The notes under the pieces were generated by a model that saw nothing but the letters and a program-made list of their open reading frames with translations, did no database searches and had not been told where the DNA came from. From Larix kaempferi (taxonomy: Eukaryota > Streptophyta > Pinopsida > Pinales > Pinaceae): a stretch of 64,000 nt of DNA. Position 1 is the stretch's first letter. Each line of letters starts with the position of its first letter. Location of the stretch: contig BSBM01000597.1 of the NCBI GenBank assembly GCA_027924585.1, positions 2,770,001 through 2,834,000 of the forward strand. Direction: 5' to 3'. The translations under genes were made by a program, and so were the position numbers. Shown piece after piece: positions 11,381 to 22,219 of this stretch.

Positions 11381-12562
11381 ATGATCAGCTTTCCTTCCAT
11401 ATCGGGATGCATAGATTCTTTGAACACCTCCACCAACATCTCCAATAGTGGAGGCTTCTTGATTGTTGTGAAGGTGGTTTTTGTTATTATTATTTTTCTT
11501 ATGTGGATAGTGACTGGCATAGTGATTCTCCTTATAGATCCAATAATCAATGGGTGGTATTCTCTCTAATTGTTCTTATCTTGGATGTCCTTGCTGATAT
11601 GATCTACTATTTTTGTGTGCTGGAGGATGGAATACCTTCTTCTTTGTTCATGCTTACCTCTTTTCTTATCTCTCCAATTGTTATGTTCCTTTCTCTTATT
11701 TAGTCCATATAAGTGTTTTGTTTTCAAATGACTTCTTTCAGATTCTTTGGTTTATCATACTGGATTTTGTCTCTATAAAATGATGGTAGACGAATTAGGA
11801 ACCTTTGAATCTTCACCTTCTCATCTTTCACAAAATCTACATAAGTCGGGAGTTCTAGGAACCTTTTTCTCATATGCTTCCGTGGTCATACTTGCTAACC
11901 TGAGTTCAAATAATTCCTCTATCTTCTTATCATAGTAGTGCTACGAGAGGTACTCTTTCTAAAATTATTTCTTGAACTTACTCTAGGCTATTTTATCCTC
12001 ATTAATGTCTTTCAGCTTAACATGGTGATCCCACCAAATGGATGCCTTACCTTGCAAATGATAAATGGCTATTCTTTCTTCCATGTTGGAGGTGTACTAA
12101 TATAGCTGAAAATTTCCTAAGTCCTAGAATCCAAGCTTGAACTTCTTGTCCTTGTTTTATGTCTCCATCAAAGGTTGGGTGATTAATTATTCTTAGGTCT
12201 CCTACCAGTTCATCTCGAGCAAAAATTCTCTACTTATACCTTACTGGAGATCTTTATGGATTACTATTTGAACTGCTTGATGAATGTCTTGTTCTCTTTG
12301 TTACAAGGGGTGTGTGATAATTTTCTGAACAGGGTCTCATCCTAGAGTATTCTCTCTTATTACTTATGTCATTTGACCTTTGGTTTGCTCTTAAATATTT
12401 CAGTTCATTCATAATTTGTTCTTGGATGTGGAAAATATTTTCATTATCCTCTTTACATTTATTTACTGAGTCTTCCAATATTAAAGGTTCACTACTTCTC
12501 TTATGGCCAATATTTATCTCTTCTCTGGGGTCATAAGGTATATGTTCTTCTTCCATATCCAC
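11380..12562 (-). pseudogene. Chromovirus gag, left copy
   Basis: Starts at ATG 12,562 (MDMEEEHIPYDP), a start position also found in the right copy at about 23,412. The N-terminal part is charged (NKCKEDNENIF, MNELKYLRANQRS). The middle has FYRDKIQYDKPKNLK, a gag capsid segment seen intact in the right copy. The CCHC zinc knuckle is degenerate here. Frameshifts occur from about 12,250 onward. Confidence 0.8.
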
Positions 12563-13003
12563 CTACAAACTTCTTATTCTTTTATGATCTTTGATTACTA
12601 CTACTAAACTTGTACTTGTTGAATATTAAGTGGTTTGATTAAGTTTAAAATTGCAGTTCATTGACCATACTACTTGATCATTCATCTAGTGGAACTGCAT
12701 TGTGTTCATTACCAATTTGTTAGCAGACTTATATAATTCGGACTTATTAAACAAAAAGCTAAATATTCTATCTAAACAATGGAAACATAAGGGAGCTAGA
12801 AGGATCCCTTCAGGATATTCTGCTTACTGTCTAGACAACAAGTCCATAGGCCTTCCCAAGATTATATTAGGTCAGCACATTCATTAACAACATTGATGTG
12901 TAAGATATGTATATTTAGGGTACAAAAGTTTTGACACACATAGATCTGAAACTGTAGAGGGACGAATATCCAAAGTGTTGGAACCAGTCACTTTCATACC
13001 ACT

Positions 13004-15779
13004 TGTAATGTCCCAAGGGCCTAAACTAGGCCCAAGCCCCTATGATCTTAAGAAAATAGAGGCTTTATAAATTTAATGCACAACAAAGTTCTTAAGGAAA
13101 ATTTAAAAGAATTACAAATTGTGAAATTTCAATATTGCGACACTTAGATTTTTAGTAGAACAATTACATGTAAAGTAATAATCAGATCCTAATTAACATA
13201 TAAAATTCATCTATCATATCAAAAACATTTCATCCAATTTTAAACTGATAAATTCATTAAGATTCAAGAGCTAAACAAGCATTCTGCAACATTTCTCACT
13301 ATGACTAGTTTAAGTAAACTTAAGCAATTCTTGGAGTACAAGTCTTTGATTTTTAATACAACATAAGAAAAACATACTGGGCTGATATATAAGCATTCAT
13401 ATAATATTATACATTTATCATTAACATAATAAAACATTCATTCGCTGCAGCTACCACATCTTGTAGAAAAGAGACTTTTCAACTATGTTTCCTTCTTTCG
13501 GTCAGACCAAGAATTTAGTAGATGATTAGTGATTCATTATTTCATATTTATAACAGTATTTTTCTTCAACATATCAGACCTTATCATTTATAAATTTTTG
13601 ATAATAATCATATTTACAACTATCTCTATTCTTCAACAAAAATGAGAGTTTAACTAGTAAACTAAAATATACTTTCAGAGAAAACTGCAAATCAAATCAG
13701 TGGGTTGTCAAGGCTAGGGATTGACCTGTAGGGATAATATCCTATCAAAATATGTAATATAGATCCAAAATTTAATATCCCAATCTGTAATATGGATATT
13801 TTAACTCAATCCATAACTCAGCAAATCTAAATTTCTAAAATTAGGTGTTTTTCTTCCAAACAAGGAACGGGGAGACTAATTGATTCCAACTAGATTCCAA
13901 AACCTATAGACCTTTTCGGATTATTGAAGCAAGAATTTTAGGCTCTACTACAAACTAAGGACATCCTACAACATCCTTAGATAGACAATCAACTTCGATA
14001 GTTGCACATTTTCTGGGTGCATCATGCTTGGGTAAACTCCTTTGGCTAAACCAAACGCGTCAAGGAAATAATGCAAGGACCTATGTGGAACCCAATGGAT
14101 TCCATTGTAGAACTAGAAGTCGATGGTATTTCATGAAAAAATTTGAATAAAAATCAGTTACATAATGTACATCATATACTCATATAAATCATATTTAAAA
14201 AAAAATTCTTAGATCCATTAGACGGAATGAAAACGGTGAGCCATTCCATTAATATTTAACTAGTTTGAGTCCGCAAGATCTATTAAAAAGAATAACATAT
14301 TAGATGTGAAGATTTCCTTTAAAAATCAGAAATATACAACCTCTAGGGCTCAAATCCATCATGACAGAAAATTTATTTCATAAAAATTTACTTATCTTGA
14401 CAAGAAGAGAATCTGAAATTGACAAAGTAGCATTCCACCTAGCCATTGGAAATGTCAAGCTAGATCTTATTTTGACAGTACACCCCCAAGATGAGGCCAT
14501 GATTTCTGTAGGAAATCACTTGAATCCATTGCAAAACTACTCCTTTGATATGATATGCTCACAATGAATACCCCATCCTTCTACTTTCTTGTTCGTTTTT
14601 GCACTTCCTATGGGAAGATAGCCTAACTCACCATACCCATTTATTGGCTTCTTGTGAAAAAAATCCTAGACTAGTCGAGACAAAAGAATGGAATAAGAAG
14701 CATAAATAATCCAGACTAACTCACTGGATGGAGGAGCAAAAAAAGAGAAGAGAGGACATGCAATCGAACAATCAGGCTTCAACCCCATCAAAACCCTCTC
14801 TTGAACCACTTAGAGCCAAAATGATGCATCGACACTTGTGAATTGTTTCCTAAAATGGAGAAATCAAGGCTTAAGTATGAAAGAGTTGAAATTTGAACCA
14901 CTCAAACCAACTAAGGTCAGAGAGAGGGGTTAAACTCATCCTCAAGAAGGAAAATCGAATTCTAGAGAGAGGGACAAGTGGCCAACTCAAATTCATGAGT
15001 GGTTAAGTGGGCCAAGTCAAATTCATGAAGGAGGAAAATTTACTGAAGGAGTCACTCTTCCCGGAAAAGCAAAATCCAACAGTTGCAAAAATCATGGGGA
15101 AGAAAATCATGGGCAGAAAAAAACATTGAAAGAGCCATACAACCAACGAGGGCACACTTTCTCATTATTGAACGAAAAAATTGAGGAAACAAATCCAAGA
15201 AAATCAAGGAGGTCTCACTTGTGGTTTGTGGAGGAAAAAATCAAGAAGTGGAAGCACAAATCAAGGATATGGAAGCACAAATGAAGTATATGGAAGAAAA
15301 AATAAAGCTCACAATCCACAAAAACTAGGAAGAGGGCACCTTAGCTCATAAATTAGCCAAATAAAGCTCAAATTTAATAAAAATAAAAAAACATCAGGCA
15401 CTATGGTCTAGCAAACTACTAGGAGTGAAAATAATAATAATGCACTAATAAAATAACATTTTGTCACCCACAAAACTCCTAGGCGGGGTGTATTGGTGCA
15501 AGGGGTCCATCTAACAATGAAGTAGGTCTAGTAGTATCCCCACATACCAAAAACAAAAAAAAATAGGGTCCTCTAACTAGTGTTAGGGTGAGCATCAACT
15601 CCTAACTCCCAACCCCCTCACCTATGAAACCATCGCCCCCCATGCTCTTTTAGTTTCGTCTGTCAATCCAATTTATTTATTTAATTTATAATAATAATAA
15701 TGTCCAAATAATGGTCCTGGAACCTAGTTCCTTAATGTTTAAATCATATGCCTAGGTGCTTAATACTAGGGTTATTACA
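13004..15779 (-). repeat. Chromovirus LTR (shared): 3' LTR of right element, 5' LTR of left element
   Basis: A 2.78-kb LTR. On the minus strand it begins TGTAATAACCC (15,779) and ends GGGACATTACA (13,004). A polypurine tract precedes it (15,780-15,793) and a decayed tRNA-iMet PBS follows (12,989-13,001). Its partner is at 23,860-26,592, similar over its full length, by eye about 80-90%. Short ORFs inside it (for example 14,361-14,567, with a counterpart at 25,167) are LTR sequence, not genes. Confidence 0.9.
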
Positions 15780-15793
15780 TCCCCCTCTCCTTG
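15780..15793 (-). other. Polypurine tract of the right chromovirus
   Basis: Minus strand AAGGAGAGGGGGA lies immediately before the LTR start TGTAAT. This is the priming site for plus-strand DNA synthesis and fixes the 3' LTR boundary. Confidence 0.85.
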
Positions 15794-15829
15794 AACAATG
15801 CATCGTCCTTGATGCATAACTTCTTACAT

Positions 15830-16036
15830 ACTTATTACAAAAAAAATCATATTCTTTTAAAATAAATAAGGGTATGCCTCCCTCACAGCATGTTCCAATT
15901 CCCAAGTGGCCTCATCAAAACTATAGTGGGCCCATTGGACCTTTACTTGCTTGATCTCTCAGTTTCGGATCATTTTGACTTTTTTTCCCAAAATGGCAAC
16001 AAGTTGTAATGGAAAATCCCCTTCCGGTTCCACCTA
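15830..16036 (-). pseudogene. Chromodomain end of chromovirus pol
   Basis: The minus strand reads VKVQWAHYSFDEATWELE and then HAVREAYPYLF before a stop. This is the C-terminal chromodomain of plant chromoviruses (aromatic W-x-H plus the D-E-A-T-W-E core), which targets integration to marked chromatin. It belongs to the integrase at 17,359-18,330, from which it is parted by the insert at 16,037-17,353. The duplicated bases ACCTA mark the split. The PPT follows directly downstream. Confidence 0.85.
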
Positions 16037-17353
16037 AATCACATTTTAATCTGATCACATGATCAGTATCAATGTATATATATTTGTCAAGCAATATGTA
16101 AACATACTATGCAGAATCATAAGATTAGTACCATGTACAACATAGATAAATATCATGGGGGCTTAACTAGAAGGCAATATAATACCACGTTCATTCATAT
16201 TGTGGTATTAAATATCCATGAAAACCTAAAAATTATATTGCTTATATATTAAGGGGCAAAGGGTTTTTTTATTTAATGTAACAATACAAAAATACTTTGG
16301 GTCTTTTTTATATGGGCGGGCTGACAAATATCCGCCAAATGGAGATGGCGGGATCACGGACGGATGAGAAATCGGGTTGAGGCAAGGCTCGGGCTTACCA
16401 GTACACAGGGAAATCGCGTCTTGAGGCATGCTTGAGGCCAGGGATTTCCTGGTGAAGTGGGTTCCGTGGTTGAATACCCAACCACTCGTGCCTATTACAG
16501 GCCTTGGGAGGTTCAGTCAGCTTCCTAGAGCTTGTTACAGGCCCTAGGGGCTTGGATACCTATCCCAAAACAGGCTTAGTCAGCGATTGGGGAACTGCAA
16601 CATGCAATCTAAACGTTGTACTATGTGCATTGGATCTAGTGACATACAAGAAGTGATCTCCTATCTCTTCATTATACCATTAGATGTTGCAAATAATAGT
16701 GATATGTGGTTGAGTAATTGCATTGTGGGTGAAGTAATGTGCATCCACAATATACATCAAAAGAAGCAAGGTGCATTGTAGAATGCATGTGGGGTCATAA
16801 GAGGGGTATCATATCAATATACTAGGTAGAAATATAAAGGGGTATAAAAAATGTTAAAGAAAAAATTGATACATACAATATCTAGTGAAAATAGGGTTTT
16901 TTTAAAATTGGGAAGGCATATTGGGAGGGGGTTAAAAAAAAACGATTTTGGAAGATATTTTCCATTATTTAGTGAAATTAGGGGTATTGTTTCATATGCC
17001 ACGAGCGAACGTGCTATGATAGTGGTTTATTGAGTGAAGCCCCCGTGATAAATATAAAGTACATTATGCATAATTACAAAATTAGTACCATGTAAAGATA
17101 TTATTATTACTTTTAACCAGAAGTATAAAATATACTATGCAGAATAATTTCATTCAAACATGAAAAAAACGAGGTATATTATGCATAATAATTATTCACT
17201 TTCAAACAAAAAACAAGGTATAATGTGCATAATAATTATTCTCTTTCAATAAAAAAAAAAGTATATTGTGAAGAATAATTATTCTCTTCCAAACAAAGTA
17301 TATTATGCAAAATAATTATTCTCTCAAAATAGAGATGTGAAGTGTACAAAAAT
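16037..17353. mobile_element. Unidentified insertion in chromovirus pol, itself carrying a hAT-like element
   Basis: Bounded by the 5-bp direct repeat ACCTA (16,032-16,036 and 17,354-17,358), exactly at the point where pol is interrupted between its VIDW motif and the chromodomain. Without the nested hAT-like element about 0.42 kb remains. That remainder is AT-rich and has four imperfect tandem units of the type GTATATTATGCATAATAATTATTC at 17,165-17,330, with related pieces near 16,100 and 17,050. No terminal inverted repeat or coding capacity is seen. Confidence 0.6.
16154..17047. mobile_element. hAT-like non-autonomous DNA transposon (894 bp)
   Basis: Ends are CATGGGGGCTTAACT (left) and, in reverse complement, CACGGGGGCTTCACT (right). 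It is flanked by a perfect 8-bp direct repeat ATAAATAT (16,146-16,153 and 17,048-17,055), the duplication length typical of hAT elements. The right half (16,800-17,040) is clearly related, in inverse orientation, to 34,090-34,330 in the duplicated region. A GC-richer core (16,300-16,620) is particular to this copy. No transposase is present. Confidence 0.75.
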
Positions 17354-17358
17354 ACCTA

Positions 17359-18330
17359 TATCATATTCCAATCAATTACATGGTTAGTATTAGGCACATA
17401 CTTTTTCAACAAGGATAGATGGAACACATTATGTACTTTAATGCAATCAGGAAAATCAAGTTCGTAGGAAATTTGCCCTATTTTGGTTAAAAAATTGAAG
17501 GGTCCACAGTATCTAGTAGCAATTTTGGAACAGTTCCCCATGTTCAAGGAGCTCTTCTTGGGTCTAACTTTCAAAAAGACACGGTCTCCAACTTTAAACT
17601 GTCTATCATTTCTATTCTTATCTACATAACCCTTCTGTTTGTCTCGATCTTTCTTCAAATTCTTCTTGAGCTTAACCATCTGATCTTCCATGTCCTTTAA
17701 TAAGTCTAGTCCAATAATGATTTTGTCTGTGGTATTGTCCAAGTTTATTGGAGTGTTGCACTTTCTTCCATACATAGATTCGAAAGGACTCATATTTAGT
17801 GAGGCATGGTATCCATCATTATATGTAAATTCTACTAAGTGTAGATAATCTTCCCACTTGAATGGCTGATCCATCACATACATTCTTAACATGCCCTCAA
17901 TCACTTGATTTAATCTCTTTGACTGTCCATCTGTTTGAGCATGGTATGATGTACGCATGTTCAAAATTGTGTCGAACCCTTCAAACAATCCTTTCCAAAA
18001 ATGTGAAATAAGTTTTGAATCTCTATCAGATACTATAGCCTTTGGAATTCCATGCAATTTGGAAACCGCTTTCATATATATATATCTCCAATGTCGGTTG
18101 TCTCGTGAGTTTTTTTTACTAGAATAAAGTGTGCTAATTTGGTTAACTTATCTATCAACACCATGAAGACATAACTCTGGGATCTTTTATGAGGAAACTT
18201 GGTGATAAAATATATTGTTACCACATCCCACTTCCACTCAGGTATTGGTAATTTCTGCAATAATCATGTTGGATGTCGATGCTCAATTTTAACTTTCTGA
18301 CATTCCAAGCACCTGGATATGTACTATACA
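17359..18330 (-). pseudogene. Chromovirus integrase core and C-terminal (GPF) domain
   Basis: The longest open part, 18,075-17,356, reads GIPKAIVSDRD (second catalytic Asp), SYHAQTDGQSKR and LNQVIEGMLR (Glu region, with the typical E present in VIEGML), then the GPY/F-type C-terminal module (RYCGPFNFLTKIG) and NVFHLSLLKKYVP. The first Asp (FMVLIDKLTKLAHF) lies upstream in 18,260-18,072; an (AT)n run breaks the junction near 18,078. The HHCC zinc part lies just upstream (about 18,300-18,400). The frame stops at HVIDWNMI, where the insert at 16,037-17,353 begins. Confidence 0.9.
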
Positions 18331-18959
18331 AGATCATTCTTCATCCATGGCTAATAATATTTCTTCATGACTACTTCTATTGTCTTTTGGTATCTCGGAT
18401 GTCCAGCATAGTGAACATCATGCATCTCTTTAATAATTGTTTTTCTTAATTATGCAAAGTTGGGCACATAAATTCTATCTTTATGTTTGATAATTCCATT
18501 TTCTTCCAACCTATACTTTTCAAATTTATGTGGTATATTCTGTTGTTTTAGACCTTCTTTCACCTATTGGTACTATTCATATGTGAGAGTCACTCTGATG
18601 ATCTTATCTTTCAAATCGGATGTACTTATAGTACTCATAGTTTCTACATGTGCATCACATTCATCTTCCTACAAAGTGCATCTACCACCTTGTTCTCTTT
18701 ACCTTTAATGTGCTTGATGTCAAAGTCATATTCAAACAATAACTCCATCCATATTCTCATCCTTGCATCAATGATTCTCTGTCCCACTCAATGGTTCCTT
18801 GTCCCTATTGTTTCTTATCACATCAATATTAGATAGAATTCCAGGGGTAATTGGGGTTTCTTCGGCTGGGTGAATAATATATAGAAGCGGGATGGTTACT
18901 TTACCTGTAGAGTTGGAGGATGAAGCTAGCTTAGTTCCTAGTTCGAATTTCTTACCCAT

Positions 18960-20290
18960 CAATTAGTTTCTCCACCTTTTTAGGGCATGCACAATAGTTG
19001 AAGTTTCTAACTCATGAGTGGCATAGTTCTATTCATGTTCCTTCAACTTTCTGGATTGATAACTGATGCCATGTCCACCTTGAGTTAATACCCCACCAAT
19101 ACCCTGTTTACGTGCATCTATGAATACTACAAAACTTTCATTATGATCTACAAGATTCAATATTGATGCCTTGGTAAGCATTTCCTTAAGCCTTTGAAAG
19201 CATTCCTCACACCTAGAAGTCCATTTGAACTTCATACCCTTCTTTTCTAACGATGTGATAAGATGAGATGGCTTTGAAAATCCCTCGATGAATCTTCAAT
19301 AATATCCTGCTAATCCCAAGAAATATCTTACTTCAGACACCTTTTTGGGTGTTGTCCATTCCGTAATAGCTCTTATCTTTTCAAGGTCTACTGAAATACC
19401 TTCCCCTGATACAATGTGTCCTAATTAGTGGATCTTACTCTAATAAAAGAACATTTAATTAACTTGGCAACATAGAGTTGATTTTCTATGAGTACTTGCG
19501 TTACTAACATTAGGTGCTCTTCATGCTCCTTTTCAGTCTTAGAATGGAAAAGGATGTCATCTAGGAATACGATCACAAACTTATCCAAATAATTCATAAA
19601 GAATCCATTCATCAAACACATGAAGGTTTCTAGTGCATTTGTCAATAAAAAAGGTACCACTTTAAACTCATAATAACCATATTATCTTGTTCTAAATGTT
19701 GTCTTACTAATATCTTCATTCTTAATTCTAACATGGTGATAGCCTGATCTCAAATCTATTTTTTAAAACACTTTGGCTCCTCTTAGCAGATCAAGCAAGC
19801 TATCAATCCTTGGCAAGGGATACTTGTGTTTAATTGTTTCTTTGTTCAATTTTCTATAGTCTATGTAGAGTCTTAGAGTTCCATCTTTATTTTTTGCAAA
19901 CAACATTGGATCTCCCCAAGGTGAAACACTGGGTCTTATGTAACCTTTCTTAAGTATCTCTTCCAACTTCATTTGTAGCTCTTTTAACTTAGGAGTACTC
20001 ATTCTATAGGGTTCCTTAGATGAAGTAACTACTCCTATACTAATTCAATAGTGAAGTCAATCTCTCTTAGGTGGCATTACTGGCAATTCTTGAAATATAT
20101 CTGCAAACTCTTGTAACAAAGGGTAATCTTGCAATTTTGGCTCTCTTCATTCTTTTGATTCTTCCACATGGGATGCATACACTTGAAAACCTTTCCTAAT
20201 ACACTTATTTACTTGAAAATCCGATATCTACCTCAGGGATATAGTTCTAGGTATACCTTTGACTATCTCTCGGTTTCCTCCTTCATCCAA
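18960..20290 (-). pseudogene. Chromovirus RT and RNase H, right copy
   Basis: [22 protein letters not shown] (20,002-19,763), then [19 protein letters not shown] (19,660-19,421) with both catalytic Asp kept. RNase [18 protein letters not shown] and FIDARKQGIGGVL with YQSRKLKEHE (19,235-19,029). About 200 bases at 18,760-18,940 do not match the left copy and look like a small insertion or rearrangement. Upstream, RT joins the end of the protease region, which is itself split by the PLE at 20,306. Confidence 0.88.
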
Positions 20291-20380
20291 ATATGTATAA
20301 GTTTTTTTTGTTGCTAGGTTTATGTGGTGATTGTTATCAAAATGTGTACTCAGAGATTCCACAATTGTCATGATTTCCAT

Positions 20381-20425
20381 CGACGTTTCAAGTCCACAAC
20401 AAGACTCATCATCAGGACAGTGTGT
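20381..20425 (-). ncRNA. Hammerhead ribozyme motif (sense end of the Penelope-like element)
   Basis: On the minus strand CTGATGA (20,415-20,409) is followed after one base by stem II GAGTCT-TGTTGT-GGACTT and then GAAAC (20,389-20,385) and GTCG. This is the conserved hammerhead core with a six-pair stem II (two G-U wobbles) and the very short helix III (AC/GU) reported for Penelope-type hammerheads, with cleavage expected after GUC. Activity as a monomer is doubtful. Confidence 0.8.
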
Positions 20426-20439
20426 CAAAGAAGAGCTAG

Positions 20440-21130
20440 TGATTTTATGTCATTAATATTGAAGTGCAGAGGGTTGGAGATGAAGTGTTGGCTAGGGATT
20501 TAATTTTAGTTTTTTGTATTAGGTTTTGCAATGTTTTAATTGTTTTTGTTTTTTAATATTCAATAATATATGTCATAATTTTGTAAGTTATAATTAATTA
20601 TTTAATAATTAAAATAATATAGTTTTTATTATGTGATTAGGTTTTTTAGATTAGTATTCATAATACTATAACAATATTATTATAATACTGTGTAAAATTA
20701 TTAGATTAGTATTTATAATACTATAACAATATTATTATAATAGCGTATAAAATTATTATATGTTATAATTCTTAAATAATTCAATTTAAAATTATATAGT
20801 ATTTTAATTGATTAGGTTTTATAGATTAGTATCCCTAGTACTATAGTATCGTGATTACATGCTGTTATAATAGTGTATTATTGATGTAATCACACTAGTA
20901 TTGGTCTAACGTAATTTGCTAATAATATTAATATTATTTAGTATTTATAAATGTTTTTTTTTTGTGTGTTAAATAGTGGTATTTAAGGATAGTAAGGTGA
21001 TTCTATTCAAGGTCTAGTGCAAGTTATTAAAATGCTTTTTGTTCTAGGTTAGCCTCTAATCTTTTAGGACTAAACAAGAGACAATGCTAGGATGCTTTAG
21101 GATGCTTGAGGTCTAAGGTTTAAAAAGTTA
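20440..21130. repeat. AT-rich 3' region of the Penelope-like element with local repeats
   Basis: Non-coding. A unit of about 50 bp containing GATTAGTAT...ATAATACTATAACAATATTATTATAAT occurs at 20,651 and 20,704, with a diverged piece at 20,826. No ORF of note. Confidence 0.6.
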
Positions 21131-21740
21131 TCAATGTCGTCTTTTGTGGTTTAGAAGTGGTGGGAGCCAACTAGTACTTACCTCAAGGCCTCCGTCTTTG
21201 TTTAGGTTGTTGGGATGCTTTATTATTTCTAGGGCTTCTCTAAGTATTCTTTTAAAGTAGTGATCTTCTTTTGCTAGGATCTTGGTGTCTTCTAAGCATA
21301 ATTGGTGTTTGGTTTTGAAGGAGTGTTCTGCTAGTGCCGAGGTTCGGATTCATTCATTCCTGATGTCAGCTTTGTGTTCTTTTAATCTAGTGTGGAAGGA
21401 ACATCTGGTTTCACCGATGTAACAAGGCTTACAAGAACATGACACCTTGTAGATCCATCTATATTGTCTATGATCAATTGGGTCTTTGATGGGTCTCATT
21501 CTTTTCCTAATGGTATCTAAGGTTTTGAAAGAGGTTGTGATATCTTTCTTTTTTAGAACTCTAGCAATCTTGTCTGTGACCCCTTGAATATAGGGAAAAT
21601 AGGTTCTTAGGCTCTTGGTTTTCTTTGTTGTTTTTTCTAGTGGTGTGAGTGTTGGTCCTGTTTTTAATCTTCTCCATGACTTTCTTGATGTCCTTAGAAT
21701 TGTAACCTATGCTCTTGAAAAAAATTGCGAGGTGATCGTT
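21131..21740 (-). pseudogene. GIY-YIG endonuclease domain of Penelope-like element
   Basis: The minus-strand translation reads TYFPYIQGVTDKIARVLKKK, then RWIYKVSCSCKPCYIGET with HTRLKEHKADIRN, ALAEHSFKT and ILREALEIIKHP, ending in LEVSTSWLP. YKV...YIG is the GIY-YIG pair. The Arg of RLKEH and the downstream Glu of the REA-type helix match the catalytic positions, and CSCKPC with HS...H forms the CCHH-like zinc site typical of Penelope endonucleases. The tract DKIARVLKKKDI is the linker after RT. One in-frame stop (after IRNE) and one frameshift near 21,610 make it a pseudogene. The preceding RT is missing through 5' truncation. Confidence 0.9.
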
Positions 21741-21795
21741 TTCCTCTCTACCTATTTAAGGTGCTCATTACCAATACCAACTCTTCTTTGAAACA

Positions 21796-21840
21796 CTGTC
21801 CTGATGATGAGTCCTGTTGTGGACTCGAAACATCGATGGA
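21796..21840 (+). ncRNA. Hammerhead ribozyme motif (inverted end of the Penelope-like element)
   Basis: On the plus strand CTGATGA (21,801-21,807), one base, stem II GAGTCC-TGTTGT-GGACTC, then GAAAC (21,827-21,831) and ATCG. It is the same motif as at 20,381-20,425 in opposite orientation. Stem II is fully Watson-Crick here. The cleavage triplet reads AUC rather than GUC. Confidence 0.78.
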
Positions 21841-21892
21841 AATCATGACAACTATGGCATCTCTGAGTATACATTCTAATGTATAAGTTTTA

Positions 21893-22219
21893 TTATCATA
21901 GTCAAGGATGACATGGTGTGCATCCAACAAATACATGCCAACCAATACATCATAAGAACCTAGCGGTATGATGTTTAAATCTCCAATTGTTTTCATACCA
22001 TTCATTTCTAAAGGACACTTCCTTATGGTTTCAATGACGCTTCTCTTGGTAGCGGTAGATAAATGTACTAGCTAAGTGTACTAGACTTGTTGTATCAAGT
22101 TTACTTCTCTTTAAATAAATTTTCTCAACTAAAATAGTTGCAATGTAACTATTGCTAGCTCCAAAATCAATCAAGATAGATATAGGCTTATTATCGGTTT
22201 TACCTGCCACCTCAATCAT
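21893..22219 (-). pseudogene. Chromovirus protease, right copy
   Basis: The minus-strand frame 22,219-22,031 reads ISILIDFGASNSYIA, the retropepsin active site (D-x-G-A-S). The Ser/Thr position is Phe, so the usual D-S/T-G is altered. The following frame 22,005 reads IIPLGSYDVLVGMYLLDAHH, the flap and C-terminal region that in such elements runs into RT. A frameshift near 22,020 separates them. The PLE cuts the region at 21,878. Confidence 0.85.

Larger units (their letters stand above)
8966..13003 (-). mobile_element. Truncated chromovirus (Ty3/gypsy), left copy, sharing the LTR at 13,004
   Basis: Read on the minus strand from 13,003 down, this holds a decayed PBS, gag, protease, RT, RNase H and integrase zinc domain, then stops inside integrase next to the LINE tail at about 8,966. 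It is parallel in order and sequence to the copy at 18,070-23,858. It has only one LTR (13,004-15,779), which also serves as the 3' LTR of the right-hand element. Many stops and frameshifts are present. Confidence 0.85.
20306..21878 (-). mobile_element. Penelope-like element (GIY-YIG type), 5'-truncated, with inverted hammerhead-bearing ends
   Basis: The insertion interrupts the chromovirus protease region. Its target duplication is about 13 bp (ATGTATAAGTTTT at 20,293-20,305 and again from 21,879); the left copy of the chromovirus has this site once at about 11,046. On the minus strand it contains a GIY-YIG endonuclease followed by an AT-rich 3' region. Both ends carry about 90 bp of the same sequence in inverted orientation, each with a hammerhead-ribozyme core, as described for the pseudo-LTRs of Penelope-like elements. 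The RT domain is absent. In land plants such elements are known chiefly from conifers (Dryad). Confidence 0.85.
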
